Source of the DNA: Holophagae bacterium
GTDB taxonomy: Bacteria > Acidobacteriota > Holophagae > Acanthopleuribacterales > Acanthopleuribacteraceae
Reading direction: 5' to 3'
NCBI GenBank assembly: GCA_029263455.1
Contig: JAJCXM010000022.1
Coordinates: forward strand, 124,001-188,000
Length of the DNA: 64,000 nt
A program made the translations under genes and the position numbers. Under the pieces are notes generated by a model. That model did no database searches. It saw nothing but the letters and a program-made list of their open reading frames with translations, and was not told the DNA's origin. This document shows positions 8,290-16,426 of the stretch, in pieces (positions within the stretch are counted from its first letter, which is position 1; the number at the start of each line of letters is the position of its first letter).

Positions 8290-9390
8290 TTATACGTGGC
8301 GAGCGACCATATCCCGGTTGATGAGCAGCGTTTTGACACCTTTATCTTGCTTGACTAAGTACGAGCTCTGGGGGTCAAACTCCACCCCTCGTAGGACTCG
8401 CTTAAATAGGCTGCGCAAAGCCCGTGCCCCAATTCGATGATTTTCATAGGCCCGTTCTGCTAAGAGCTGCAATCCTTCTTTTGTGATCTGTAAATCAATA
8501 CCAAGCGATTTGAAATAGGCTTGAGACTCTTTGAAAACCGCATCTTTGGATTCCAAAAAGATACGCATGAGGCCGTGAACGCTGAGGTCGTTAAGGACAA
8601 TGATCTCGTCGAATCGACCCAAGAACTGAGGGGTCATGCCGTATTCAAACATGTCCTCATAGCGCACGTAGTCGTGGAGGGAGAAATGTTCCTTTTCTTG
8701 GACATCGTCCTGGTGATCATTGACGATGTATTCCTGGACTAACTGATCTCGGTGTTCGCCGCTTGAAACTCGACGGTAAACCGCGTCGTAAAGGCCTTCA
8801 AAAGCACCGCCACATATGAACAGGATACGGCTTGTGTCGACAATAACTTGAGTGTTCTCTAGTTGGCCTTCCTTTTTGACGGTTAATGGCAACGTCAGTT
8901 TCTCGCCCTCGATAAGGGTTAAAAGTGCCTCTTGCGCCTGAATGCCGCGTGGGTTTGATTTGTCGCCCACGATGGCACGAATCTTATCGACCTCGTCTAA
9001 GAACACGACGGAGTTTTCGATTAGATTACGGAAGCGTTCAGCATCCACTTCGTCGCCCATGATTCGGTGGGCGTTCTGCTGTAATCTAGATATGATGATG
9101 CTTGACTCGAGCTGGCTCGTTTCATCGTCGGCAACGACATTCGCGTTCAAGCGGATGGTATTGGTGAATTTGGAAAGCCGCGGATCGTCGGCGAACATTC
9201 TCTCAATGTTACGCATAATCGTCGTCTTGCCCGTACCACTATTGCCAATCAGAAGGATGTTGCCAACATTGATATGCGCCATGTGTTTATACAATGACAC
9301 CGCGATCTGCTGAAGCGCTGTGTTCTGGTCGATCACGGCTTGGGATAAGCGAGCAAAAAGTTCCTTTGGCGAATTGACTCCGGCAGTCAC
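8290..9390 (-). CDS. ClpX-like AAA+ ATPase without zinc domain
   Basis: The 366-residue AAA+ protein is closest in motif order to ClpX: Walker A GNSGTGKTT (49-57), Walker B VVFLDEVDKI (128-137), then QAQEALLTLIEG, ILFICGGAFEGL, an arginine-finger region FLGRFDE and sensor-2 GARALRS. Compared with ClpX it lacks the N-terminal cysteine zinc domain, the GYVG pore loop (the region reads NANVVADDETSQ) and any IGF-type ClpP-docking tripeptide. It is therefore a divergent paralogue, probably a ClpP-independent remodeller or regulatory ATPase. The GTG start overlaps the upstream CDGSH gene stop by 4 bp (GTGA). Confidence 0.8.
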   Translation of the reverse strand: MTAGVNSPKELFARLSQAVIDQNTALQQIAVSLYKHMAHINVGNILLIGNSGTGKTTIMRNIERMFADDPRLSKFTNTIRLNANVVADDETSQLESSIIISRLQQNAHRIMGDEVDAERFRNLIENSVVFLDEVDKIRAIVGDKSNPRGIQAQEALLTLIEGEKLTLPLTVKKEGQLENTQVIVDTSRILFICGGAFEGLYDAVYRRVSSGEHRDQLVQEYIVNDHQDDVQEKEHFSLHDYVRYEDMFEYGMTPQFLGRFDEIIVLNDLSVHGLMRIFLESKDAVFKESQAYFKSLGIDLQITKEGLQLLAERAYENHRIGARALRSLFKRVLRGVEFDPQSSYLVKQDKGVKTLLINRDMVARHV

Positions 9391-9638
9391 GTGATTTCAT
9401 CCACCAATAAGTTATGCGTGCCATCGCAAAGAGGTTGGTTACTAGACTGTTTGCAACCGCAGAAATAGACCGTTTCGTCAGCGACAGCTTTATACATGAT
9501 GGGCAAGATATCGGTTTCCCGGTGCGACCCATCACATAGCGGCTGTTCTTGGCTGAGTCCACATGCACACCATGCATAGCGTTTGTCTTTCGTCACTTTA
9601 AAGGCGTAGGGTTCTGGCTGGGCGATTAATGGATCCAT
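9387..9638 (-). CDS. Tandem CDGSH iron-sulfur protein
   Basis: The 83-residue cytosolic protein has two CDGSH zinc-finger-like motifs: CACGLSQEQPLCDGSH and FCGCKQSSNQPLCDGTH. In this family three cysteines and one histidine per motif ligate a redox-active 2Fe-2S cluster. I choose ATG 9638 because a GAGGT lies about 6 bases upstream; an in-frame start at 9701 would add 21 residues without family similarity. It is coupled to the ClpX-like gene. Its partner and pathway are unknown. Confidence 0.85.
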   Translation of the reverse strand: MDPLIAQPEPYAFKVTKDKRYAWCACGLSQEQPLCDGSHRETDILPIMYKAVADETVYFCGCKQSSNQPLCDGTHNLLVDEIT

Positions 9639-9693
9639 AATGACCTCACTGCGTTCGGTTGTGCACGTGATTGAGTCTACTACAGCCAGCCGT

Positions 9694-9721
9694 TTGGTCA
9701 AAAAATAAGCTGTGGTACAAT
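9694..9721 (+). promoter_or_regulatory. Putative sigma70 promoter of the OPT transporter pair
   Basis: TTGGTC (9694-9699), a 16-bp spacer and TACAAT (9716-9721) lie 35 bases before the first gene of the pair. Confidence 0.5.
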
Positions 9722-9755
9722 CCGCCCCCAGTCAGGTCTTTCGGGGGAGATGCTC

Positions 9756-9944
9756 GTGCAAAGTCACATGCTCAATATGCTTTTGACCGCGCTCATCTTA
9801 AGCGGTTCTTTTCATGCTCTTTACTTCAACAAAAAGCAGCATTCGTGGCACCATCATTTTTTTCTTTATTTTTCGATTTTGTTCTTAGGCGGTATAGCCT
9901 TTGCCTGGTTTATGTTTGTGACTGAACCGGCAGGCTATTACTGA
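9756..9944 (+). CDS. Small two-helix membrane protein
   Basis: A 62-residue protein with two hydrophobic segments (about 5-20 and 34-54) separated by a short basic, His-rich loop (KKQHSWHHHF). I take GTG 9756 as the start because GGGGGAG at 9743-9749 is then 6 bases away; the ATG at 9750 would touch it. I do not recognise the family. It sits 6 bp upstream of the OPT transporter, on the same promoter, so an accessory or regulatory subunit is possible, but that is inference. Confidence 0.55.
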   Translation: MQSHMLNMLLTALILSGSFHALYFNKKQHSWHHHFFLYFSILFLGGIAFAWFMFVTEPAGYY

Positions 9945-9950
9945 TATGTT

Positions 9951-11507
9951 GTGATCCGCAGAAGGGACGTTCTTGGTCTTTGTTACGCGCTAATTCTGGG
10001 CGTACTTCTCGGCTTGGCAAATATCTATCTAGGTCTGAAATTAGGCTTCACTGTCGGTGTAGCGTTGCTTACCGTTTTTGCGTTGGCAGGTAGTAATCAT
10101 CTACTGCTCTTCATAAATCAGCGCTGGTCAGGCTTTTCAAAAATTGAATATGCGTGTTACCAGTCCCTTGCTTCGGCTATGAGCTACGGGGCAGGCACGG
10201 TATTAGCTACGGCGTTTGCGGCCATTGTGATGGCCAAGCAAATGCCTGATCACCCTTGGCTAATTGCACTTTGGTTATCGGCCATCTGTGGATTGGGAAG
10301 CCTTGTTGCCTTTTCAATTCGCGAAAAGATGTTAGCCAACTATTCGTTCCCTTCAGGTCGAGTTGCTGGTGAGAGTGTTTTACATATTTTGCAAGGTCGC
10401 AGCGTCCGCCAGTTTTTTGTCGTTTTTAGCCTGAGCGGACTGTGGACGTTGATTAAGAGCCTGACGGGATGGATTCCAGAGGTCTTCTTATCCATTCGAC
10501 AATTTGGGTTCAGTTCATCACCAATGCTGTGGGGTTTGGGCGCCATCTTGGGGATGCGGACGTGTCTGTCGATGTTTCTGGGCGGCATTCTGGCTTTTGT
10601 CTTACTACCGTATGCTTTGGGTGCAGAATCAGAGAAGACGATCCAGTGGATGTCGGTATCGGCCATGGTGGTAGCCTCGGTGGGCGAACTATTGATGCAA
10701 TCGTTGAGACGCAAACGCGTCGAGCAATCCGAGACTGATTATTCCCCACGATCACTCTATGTATGGTTGCCATTTGTGTTGGTTATTGCCGCCGTTTCCC
10801 TCGCCATTTTTCGCATCAGTTGGCAATTGTTGTTGATTGCTATCTTGGCCATTCCTGCCTTTGCCCTCGTATCAACAAGGGTGACGGGTGAGACCGATGT
10901 GGTACCGACGGGCGCCTTGGGTAAACTCTCTCTGCTGCTGTTTGGTCTCATTCCGGGGCTGGGATCCGGCGCTATGGTCGGAACGGCCATTTTGGCAGGC
11001 ACATCCGCTGCGTCCAGTGATTTCATGACGGATTTGCGTTGTGGCGACATGTTGTCATGTCCGCCCATAAGACAGTTGCGTTACCAACTCGTTGGTGCCG
11101 TAGTAGGTCCCTTCATCTTTGTACCCATTGTTTGGTATGCACTTATGTCGAGATACGAACTGGGAGGACCAGAATTTCCGGCTCCTGCTGCCCAGATCTG
11201 GCTCGATGTTTGGGCGCTTACCCGTGATGTCGGCCTTTCGGACCCCAAAATAAGCTTCGCCTTGGGATGGGGTGCTTTAGTTGGCTGCGTTGGCATGGCC
11301 TTTAGCCAATTTCACGTCCTCAAAAAATGGATGCCGTCAATTGTGCCCATGGCATTCGCCGTCTTTTTGGATCCAGTAACGCTATTAACTTTGTTGGCTG
11401 GCGCGATTATGGGACGTCTAATGGGGCGCCGAATTTGGGACACAGCCATCGCTATGGTCGCCGGAGAATCCATCTTCATTTGGTTTTCATTTCCTTTTCT
11501 TGGCTAG
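9951..11507 (+). CDS. OPT-family transporter
   Basis: A 518-residue polytopic inner-membrane protein with about a dozen hydrophobic segments. The opening ALILGVLLGLANIYLGLKLG matches the oligopeptide-transporter (OPT) signature, in which a conserved Asn-x-Tyr-x-Gly-Leu-Lys follows the first helix, and NYSFPSGRVAGESV resembles the family's FPSG-containing loop. OPT proteins import peptides or metal chelates; the substrate here cannot be told. The start is GTG 9951. It is shorter than many bacterial members (about 600 or more residues). Confidence 0.8.
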   Translation: MIRRRDVLGLCYALILGVLLGLANIYLGLKLGFTVGVALLTVFALAGSNHLLLFINQRWSGFSKIEYACYQSLASAMSYGAGTVLATAFAAIVMAKQMPDHPWLIALWLSAICGLGSLVAFSIREKMLANYSFPSGRVAGESVLHILQGRSVRQFFVVFSLSGLWTLIKSLTGWIPEVFLSIRQFGFSSSPMLWGLGAILGMRTCLSMFLGGILAFVLLPYALGAESEKTIQWMSVSAMVVASVGELLMQSLRRKRVEQSETDYSPRSLYVWLPFVLVIAAVSLAIFRISWQLLLIAILAIPAFALVSTRVTGETDVVPTGALGKLSLLLFGLIPGLGSGAMVGTAILAGTSAASSDFMTDLRCGDMLSCPPIRQLRYQLVGAVVGPFIFVPIVWYALMSRYELGGPEFPAPAAQIWLDVWALTRDVGLSDPKISFALGWGALVGCVGMAFSQFHVLKKWMPSIVPMAFAVFLDPVTLLTLLAGAIMGRLMGRRIWDTAIAMVAGESIFIWFSFPFLG

Positions 11508-11523
11508 ATTACCACTTCTAACT

Positions 11524-11552
11524 TGTGGGTCCCAATCAGCTGGGTTAGAATA
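11524..11552 (+). promoter_or_regulatory. Putative promoter and leader of metK-ahcY
   Basis: TTGTGG (11524-11529), a 17-bp spacer and TAGAAT (11547-11552) precede a leader of about 100 bases. I looked in the leader for a SAM or SAH riboswitch and could not support one. Confidence 0.35.
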
Positions 11553-11657
11553 CGCAGCCTGTGTCGTCTATATCATGGTATGTCGAAGCCACGGCCCTTT
11601 TGAATTTGATGCCGATAATCGACCGGCCGGCGCGAATTTCCAGCTGAGGAGTGAAGC

Positions 11658-12776
11658 ATGACGTTTCTGTTTTCATCAGAATCGGTTACTGAAGGACACC
11701 CTGACAAGATTGCTGATCAGGTTAGTGATGCGGTCCTAGACGCTTGTTTGACACAAGACGCCATGAGTCGAGTCGCTTGCGAGACCTTTGTAACCACCGG
11801 TCTGGTACTCGTTGGCGGTGAAATCACAACCAAGGCCCTGATTGATGTACCTGAACTCGTGAGATCAACGATTCACGACATTGGGTACACCAGTTCTGAC
11901 ATGGGTTTTGATGCGGCAAGCTGTGCCATTATCGCCACTCTAGACCGCCAGTCGCCCGACATAGCGATGGGGGTTGATCGGCTCGGTGCCGGAGATCAAG
12001 GGCTGATGTTTGGATATGCCTGCATAGAAACCGACGAATTGATGCCTTTACCCATTCACATGGCACATCAACTTGCACGCCGTCTAACGGAAGTCCGAAA
12101 AGACGGAAGGCTCGCCTATTTGCGGCCAGACGGAAAAACGCAAGTCTCCGTGCGCTACGAAGATAATCGTCCTGTGGCTGTGGATACCGTCGTTGTCTCT
12201 TCACAGCACGATGAACAGGTCGAAATGGATCAGTTACGACATGACATTATTGAGCATGTCGTTAAACCAGTCTTACCATCGCACATGCTTCACGAAAACA
12301 CCGTTTTCCATATCAACCCAACCGGTCGCTTTGTCATAGGTGGTCCGATGGGAGATGCTGGATTAACTGGACGAAAGATAATCGTTGATACATACGGTGG
12401 TTGGGCTCGTCATGGTGGCGGTGCCTTTTCCGGCAAGGATGCTACAAAAGTAGACCGATCTGCCGCCTACGCGTCACGCCATGTGGCTAAGAACTTGGTG
12501 GCCGCAAATCTGGCTACCCATTGCGAGATTCAACTCGCCTATGCCATTGGCGTTGCAGAGCCTGTTTCTATCAATGTTGATACGTTTGGGACTGGTAAGC
12601 GTCCAGATTCGGAATTGGTCGCCCTGATTCGCAAACATTTTGATCTAACCCCTAAAGGCATTATTGATCGCCTTGATTTAAGAAAACCAGGATTCAAACG
12701 CGCCGCAGCTTATGGCCATTTTGGTCGCCCTGAATTTACCTGGGAAAAAGTCGATATGGTTGACGTACTCGCTTAG
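11658..12776 (+). CDS. metK: S-adenosylmethionine synthetase
   Basis: Makes SAM from methionine and ATP. The 372-residue protein shows the family motifs [17 protein letters not shown] near the N-terminus, [12 protein letters not shown], and [20 protein letters not shown] followed by the lysine-rich [25 protein letters not shown] precedes the ATG. The gene ends in one copy of a 14-bp tandem duplication (12762-12789) that includes its stop codon. With ahcY immediately downstream it forms a methyl-cycle pair. Confidence 0.96.
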   Translation: MTFLFSSESVTEGHPDKIADQVSDAVLDACLTQDAMSRVACETFVTTGLVLVGGEITTKALIDVPELVRSTIHDIGYTSSDMGFDAASCAIIATLDRQSPDIAMGVDRLGAGDQGLMFGYACIETDELMPLPIHMAHQLARRLTEVRKDGRLAYLRPDGKTQVSVRYEDNRPVAVDTVVVSSQHDEQVEMDQLRHDIIEHVVKPVLPSHMLHENTVFHINPTGRFVIGGPMGDAGLTGRKIIVDTYGGWARHGGGAFSGKDATKVDRSAAYASRHVAKNLVAANLATHCEIQLAYAIGVAEPVSINVDTFGTGKRPDSELVALIRKHFDLTPKGIIDRLDLRKPGFKRAAAYGHFGRPEFTWEKVDMVDVLA

Positions 12777-12789
12777 ACGTACTCGCTTA
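12762..12789. repeat. 14-bp exact tandem duplication at metK stop
   Basis: GACGTACTCGCTTA occurs twice in a row (12762-12775 and 12776-12789). The metK TAG stop spans the junction (12774-12776), so the second copy is untranslated spacer before ahcY. It looks like a recent slippage duplication. Confidence 0.9.
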
Positions 12790-12807
12790 ACTGAAGAAGG
12801 AGAAGAC

Positions 12808-14115
12808 ATGGGTTCAGTCGTTCAAGACTATAAAGTAAAAGATATTACGTTGGCCGATTATGGCCGGCTCGAAATAGAAATTGCTGAAAAAGAAATGCCA
12901 GGACTGATGGCGTTACGCGCGAAATATGGCTCGACGAAGCCGTTGGCAGGTACACGGATTGCCGGTTGTTTGCACATGACAATTCAAACGGCGGTGCTGA
13001 TCGAAACCCTTGTTGAATTGGGCGCCTCCGTGCGCTGGTCATCTTGCAATATCTTTTCTACCCAAGATCATGCGGCAGCCGCCATTGCTGCTGCTGGTGT
13101 CCCCGTTTTTGCCTGGAAGGGTGAGACGGATGAAGAATATGAATGGTGTATAGAGCAGACATTGCGCTGGGAAAATGGCAAATTCTTGAACATGATTCTT
13201 GATGACGGCGGCGATTTGACCGCCATCGTACACGAGCGCTACGCAGATCAAGTGGCTGGCATTCGGGGAATCACAGAAGAAACAACCACAGGTGTGCATC
13301 GTCTCTATCAAATGCACGAACGTGGAGAGTTGAAGATTCCAGCGATCAATGTCAACGACTCCGTGACCAAATCGAAGTTTGATAATTTGTACGGATGCCG
13401 AGAATCCTTAGCTGACGGATTGAAGCGGGCCACCGATGTCATGGTGGCCGGTAAAGTTGTGGTCATTGCCGGCTACGGTGATGTTGGTAAGGGCTGTGCC
13501 CAATCAATGCGTGGCTTTGGGGCCCGAGTTCTGATTACGGAAATTGACCCTATCTGCGCCTTGCAAGCCGCCATGGAAGGTTATCAAGTCCTGACAATGG
13601 ATGAAGCTGCACCTATCGCAGATATCTTTGTAACTTCAACCGGTTGTAGCGAAGTCATTACGAGTCGTCACTTAGACGCCATGAAAGACAATGCGATTGT
13701 TTGTAACATCGGTCACTTTGATTGCGAAATCGACATCGATTATCTGGTCAATCGTGCCGATATTGAAGAAGTTGAGATCAAACCTCAGGTCGACAAGTTT
13801 GTGTATCCCGATGGTAAAACCGTTGTCATCCTTGCCCGCGGGCGTCTTGTCAATTTGGGTTGTGCCACAGGTCACCCATCTTTTGTAATGAGCAACAGTT
13901 TCACCAACCAAGTCATTGCACAAATTGCACTGTGGGAGAGTCCCGATGAGTATCCTTTAGGCGTTCACGTTTTGCCCAAAGCGCTCGATGAAGAAGTTGC
14001 TCGGTTGCACTTGGCCAAACTGGGTGTGAAATTAACGCACCTAACTCAAAGCCAAGCGGATTATTTGGGCATCCCTAAAGAGGGTCCATTCAAACCCGAA
14101 TACTACCGTTATTAA
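12808..14115 (+). CDS. ahcY: S-adenosylhomocysteine hydrolase
   Basis: Hydrolyses SAH, the product of SAM-dependent methylation, to adenosine and homocysteine using bound NAD. The 435-residue protein has the N-terminal substrate domain ([26 protein letters not shown]), the NAD-binding Rossmann motif [14 protein letters not shown], and the C-terminal KPEYYRY that closes the neighbouring subunit's site. AGAAGGAGA precedes ATG 12808; the longer in-frame start at 12712 lies inside metK and is rejected. Confidence 0.96.
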   Translation: MGSVVQDYKVKDITLADYGRLEIEIAEKEMPGLMALRAKYGSTKPLAGTRIAGCLHMTIQTAVLIETLVELGASVRWSSCNIFSTQDHAAAAIAAAGVPVFAWKGETDEEYEWCIEQTLRWENGKFLNMILDDGGDLTAIVHERYADQVAGIRGITEETTTGVHRLYQMHERGELKIPAINVNDSVTKSKFDNLYGCRESLADGLKRATDVMVAGKVVVIAGYGDVGKGCAQSMRGFGARVLITEIDPICALQAAMEGYQVLTMDEAAPIADIFVTSTGCSEVITSRHLDAMKDNAIVCNIGHFDCEIDIDYLVNRADIEEVEIKPQVDKFVYPDGKTVVILARGRLVNLGCATGHPSFVMSNSFTNQVIAQIALWESPDEYPLGVHVLPKALDEEVARLHLAKLGVKLTHLTQSQADYLGIPKEGPFKPEYYRY

Positions 14116-14122
14116 CCTTTTT

Positions 14123-14146
14123 GCGGCATAGCTTCGGCTATGCCGC
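14123..14146. terminator. UUCG-capped hairpin between convergent genes
   Basis: A perfect 10-bp stem (GCGGCATAGC / GCTATGCCGC) with a TTCG loop lies between ahcY and the convergent hydrolase and reaches into the hydrolase stop codon. There is no T tract on either side, so it is either a weak bidirectional terminator or a 3'-end stabiliser. Confidence 0.6.
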
Positions 14147-14913
14147 TAACTGGTCGTTTGCGGTAACCGCTGTGTGCTTGCTTCATAGGGTAGCCAGGCC
14201 CCTTCTTTCTGCGCCAGTCGGTTGGCAATAACCCAAAGCGCAATAGGGTTGTGACCAAGGCCTTGATGGCTTCCTGGCACGCGCACGTTTTCGTTGATAT
14301 CTGTCTCTTCATCTAAACAACTACGCCATGAAACGATGCCATCGGACTTTGTATAAATGGACGTCGAAGGCATTGGAGGCGGTAGCTTGAGACGAGCAAA
14401 AACGTCGACTTTCACATCGGCCAATGAATGACCACTTAAGGCTTCATATAACCAGCGGATATTGGTCGCACCGACTGGGTCCCTAAAAGGACTGCCTAAG
14501 GTGATCACGCATCGAACCAGCTCTGGGTGCGCCTTCGCAATCTCACGCGCATACACGCCACCCAAACTCCACCCAACTAAACTGACTTTACGCTGATGAT
14601 CACGATGGATTTCTTGAAGATGCTGCACCACGCCTGTATCTTGCTGAGGAGATTCCGAAGGGTTGATGTGATTGCCAAAATTGATTCCTTGTTGCCAGCC
14701 ATATACGCGGTAACCGAGTGTATTCAAGAATCGTCGAAGCGGCCTTGTCACCAAGTCGCCCGTCATAAAACCCGGTAATACCATCACTGGGTGTCCGTCC
14801 CCTTTGCTTGCGCTCCGTAAGAACGGATATGCCGCATAGTAACTTCCGAGTTCAAAGATCCAACGACCTTCGAGCAATAAGTTCCAAACCGACGGCGGCT
14901 TCATCTCATTCAT
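14146..14913 (-). CDS. Alpha/beta hydrolase (lipase-like)
   Basis: The 255-residue alpha/beta-hydrolase has the nucleophile elbow GWSLGG (S116) and an oxyanion segment VMVLPGFM near residue 43; a later D and H (GSHQGLGHNP) can complete the triad. Its start overlaps the wax ester synthase stop by 4 bp (ATGA). A role in releasing or remodelling acyl esters made by its partner fits the context, but the substrate is inference. No signal peptide is apparent. Confidence 0.8.
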   Translation of the reverse strand: MNEMKPPSVWNLLLEGRWIFELGSYYAAYPFLRSASKGDGHPVMVLPGFMTGDLVTRPLRRFLNTLGYRVYGWQQGINFGNHINPSESPQQDTGVVQHLQEIHRDHQRKVSLVGWSLGGVYAREIAKAHPELVRCVITLGSPFRDPVGATNIRWLYEALSGHSLADVKVDVFARLKLPPPMPSTSIYTKSDGIVSWRSCLDEETDINENVRVPGSHQGLGHNPIALWVIANRLAQKEGAWLPYEASTQRLPQTTS

Positions 14914-16358
14914 GTTGATTCATCTTCCAATGCGTTGATGGCCGCTTCCAATTCATTGGCAGATTCCCATATGTACCTCGTAAAACGATCGAGATCTGGC
15001 ATGACCTTTGGTGAACTTAAAGGACTAATCGTCAACATGTCTTGATAGCTAAAAACGACCATGGTCAATCCGATGCCATCAACGATCGGTGCCATGCCCA
15101 TGCTTGCTATCATTTTGTGGCCTGCAAGGTAAAGTGGAATGCGAGGTCCCGGTACGTTGGTGATGATGCAATTAAATAGCGGCCGATGGCGGTTGGCGAG
15201 CTCGGTTCTGGTATATACACGGGCTGCTTGTCCTGCCAGTCCGTAAGGAACAAGTTCCCCATATTGCATGATTAAGTTGGCATCAACAGCTTGATGGCTT
15301 GACTTGCTTCTCAGCATGTTCTGATGGACTTGATTCAAACGCTCAATGGGGTTTTCTATGTCTGTGGCTAACTGAACGAGGGTGGCGTTTACTTGGTTGC
15401 CAAGACTGTCTTTCTTGTCGGTACTCCTGGTAGATATTGGTACCATGGCCACTAGCGGCGAATCTGGGAGTTTGTTGATTTCCGACAAATAACGGCGCAG
15501 GGCTCCCGCACAAATTGTCAAAACCACATCGTTGACGGTGCAACCGGCCCGATTCTTTATCGCCTTGATGCGTTTCATGTCCAAAACAGCGGTGTTCCAG
15601 TTCCGGCTACGGCTAATTGCGGCATTAAAGGGCGTTGCTGGTGCGGTAAATGGGATGGCGGACAGGTCGCGGCGAACGACTCTTGAAAAAGTGCCCGACT
15701 TTATGGTTGCCTGTGCCGTTTCAAACAAGATTCCTGGAAGTTTGAATGGCCGTCGAATAAAGTCTGTTGCGCTATGTGCGATCAGTTCAAGCGCTGAAGG
15801 TAAGGGCTCAGTAGGTTTGGGCTCTTTCGACTCGTATGTGCTGGTCTCCGCCGTGGCATCAAAAAGAGCACTCATGACGGTATTGCCAGACATGCCATCA
15901 ATAGCTGCATGGTGAATCTTACTTATGATCGCTACTGATCCTGTGGGAACCTGAGGAATAGCTTCCAAACCCTCCACGAATACAAATTCCCATAGGGGCT
16001 TGTTGCGGTCTAATTGCTGGGCGAAAACACGTGAGCACAATCGCCGCAATTGTTTCCAGCCCCCTGGTTTTGGAAGAGCTGTATGGTGAAGGTGATCGTC
16101 GATATTGAAATCTGGGTCATCGACCCAGAAGGGACGATCCATGGAAAACGGCACCTCTACCAAACGCTGTTGGAATGTTCGAATCCTGTCTAGTCGGGAA
16201 ATTAAATGTTCGCGGAAACGTTCAAATCCCAACGAACCATCAAGGATACAAAGACTGCCAACATGCATGGGCATATGCGGCTGTTCCAAATACAGAAAAG
16301 CCGAGTCGAGTCCCGACATTGCCTGCAGCGAACGATTGGTTTTTAGGAATTCAAGCAC
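14910..16358 (-). CDS. Wax ester synthase/diacylglycerol acyltransferase
   Basis: WS/DGAT enzymes join fatty acyl-CoA to fatty alcohols or diacylglycerol to make storage wax esters or triacylglycerol. The 482-residue protein has the catalytic HHxxxDG motif as HHAAIDG at 149-155, the family opening MSGLDSAFLYLE, and a late NCIITNVPGPRIPLYLAG. The far start is GTG 16358; ATG 16319 (residue 14) agrees better with the family N-terminus, and neither has a convincing ribosome site. Typical of actinobacteria and some marine proteobacteria. Confidence 0.9.
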   Translation of the reverse strand: MLEFLKTNRSLQAMSGLDSAFLYLEQPHMPMHVGSLCILDGSLGFERFREHLISRLDRIRTFQQRLVEVPFSMDRPFWVDDPDFNIDDHLHHTALPKPGGWKQLRRLCSRVFAQQLDRNKPLWEFVFVEGLEAIPQVPTGSVAIISKIHHAAIDGMSGNTVMSALFDATAETSTYESKEPKPTEPLPSALELIAHSATDFIRRPFKLPGILFETAQATIKSGTFSRVVRRDLSAIPFTAPATPFNAAISRSRNWNTAVLDMKRIKAIKNRAGCTVNDVVLTICAGALRRYLSEINKLPDSPLVAMVPISTRSTDKKDSLGNQVNATLVQLATDIENPIERLNQVHQNMLRSKSSHQAVDANLIMQYGELVPYGLAGQAARVYTRTELANRHRPLFNCIITNVPGPRIPLYLAGHKMIASMGMAPIVDGIGLTMVVFSYQDMLTISPLSSPKVMPDLDRFTRYIWESANELEAAINALEDEST

Positions 16359-16426
16359 AAATACAAAACTAACACAGGCCTTCGTGCAGCGCGAGAATCA
16401 AATAAAAATCACTAATGTTCAACGCT

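Noticed and set aside
10340-11068. Several antisense frames over the OPT transporter
   Set aside because: No ribosome sites or motifs; the sense frame is clearly the membrane protein.
11553-11657. SAM or SAH riboswitch in the metK leader
   Set aside because: The position is attractive, but I could not place a known riboswitch core or a convincing set of helices in the 100-base leader.
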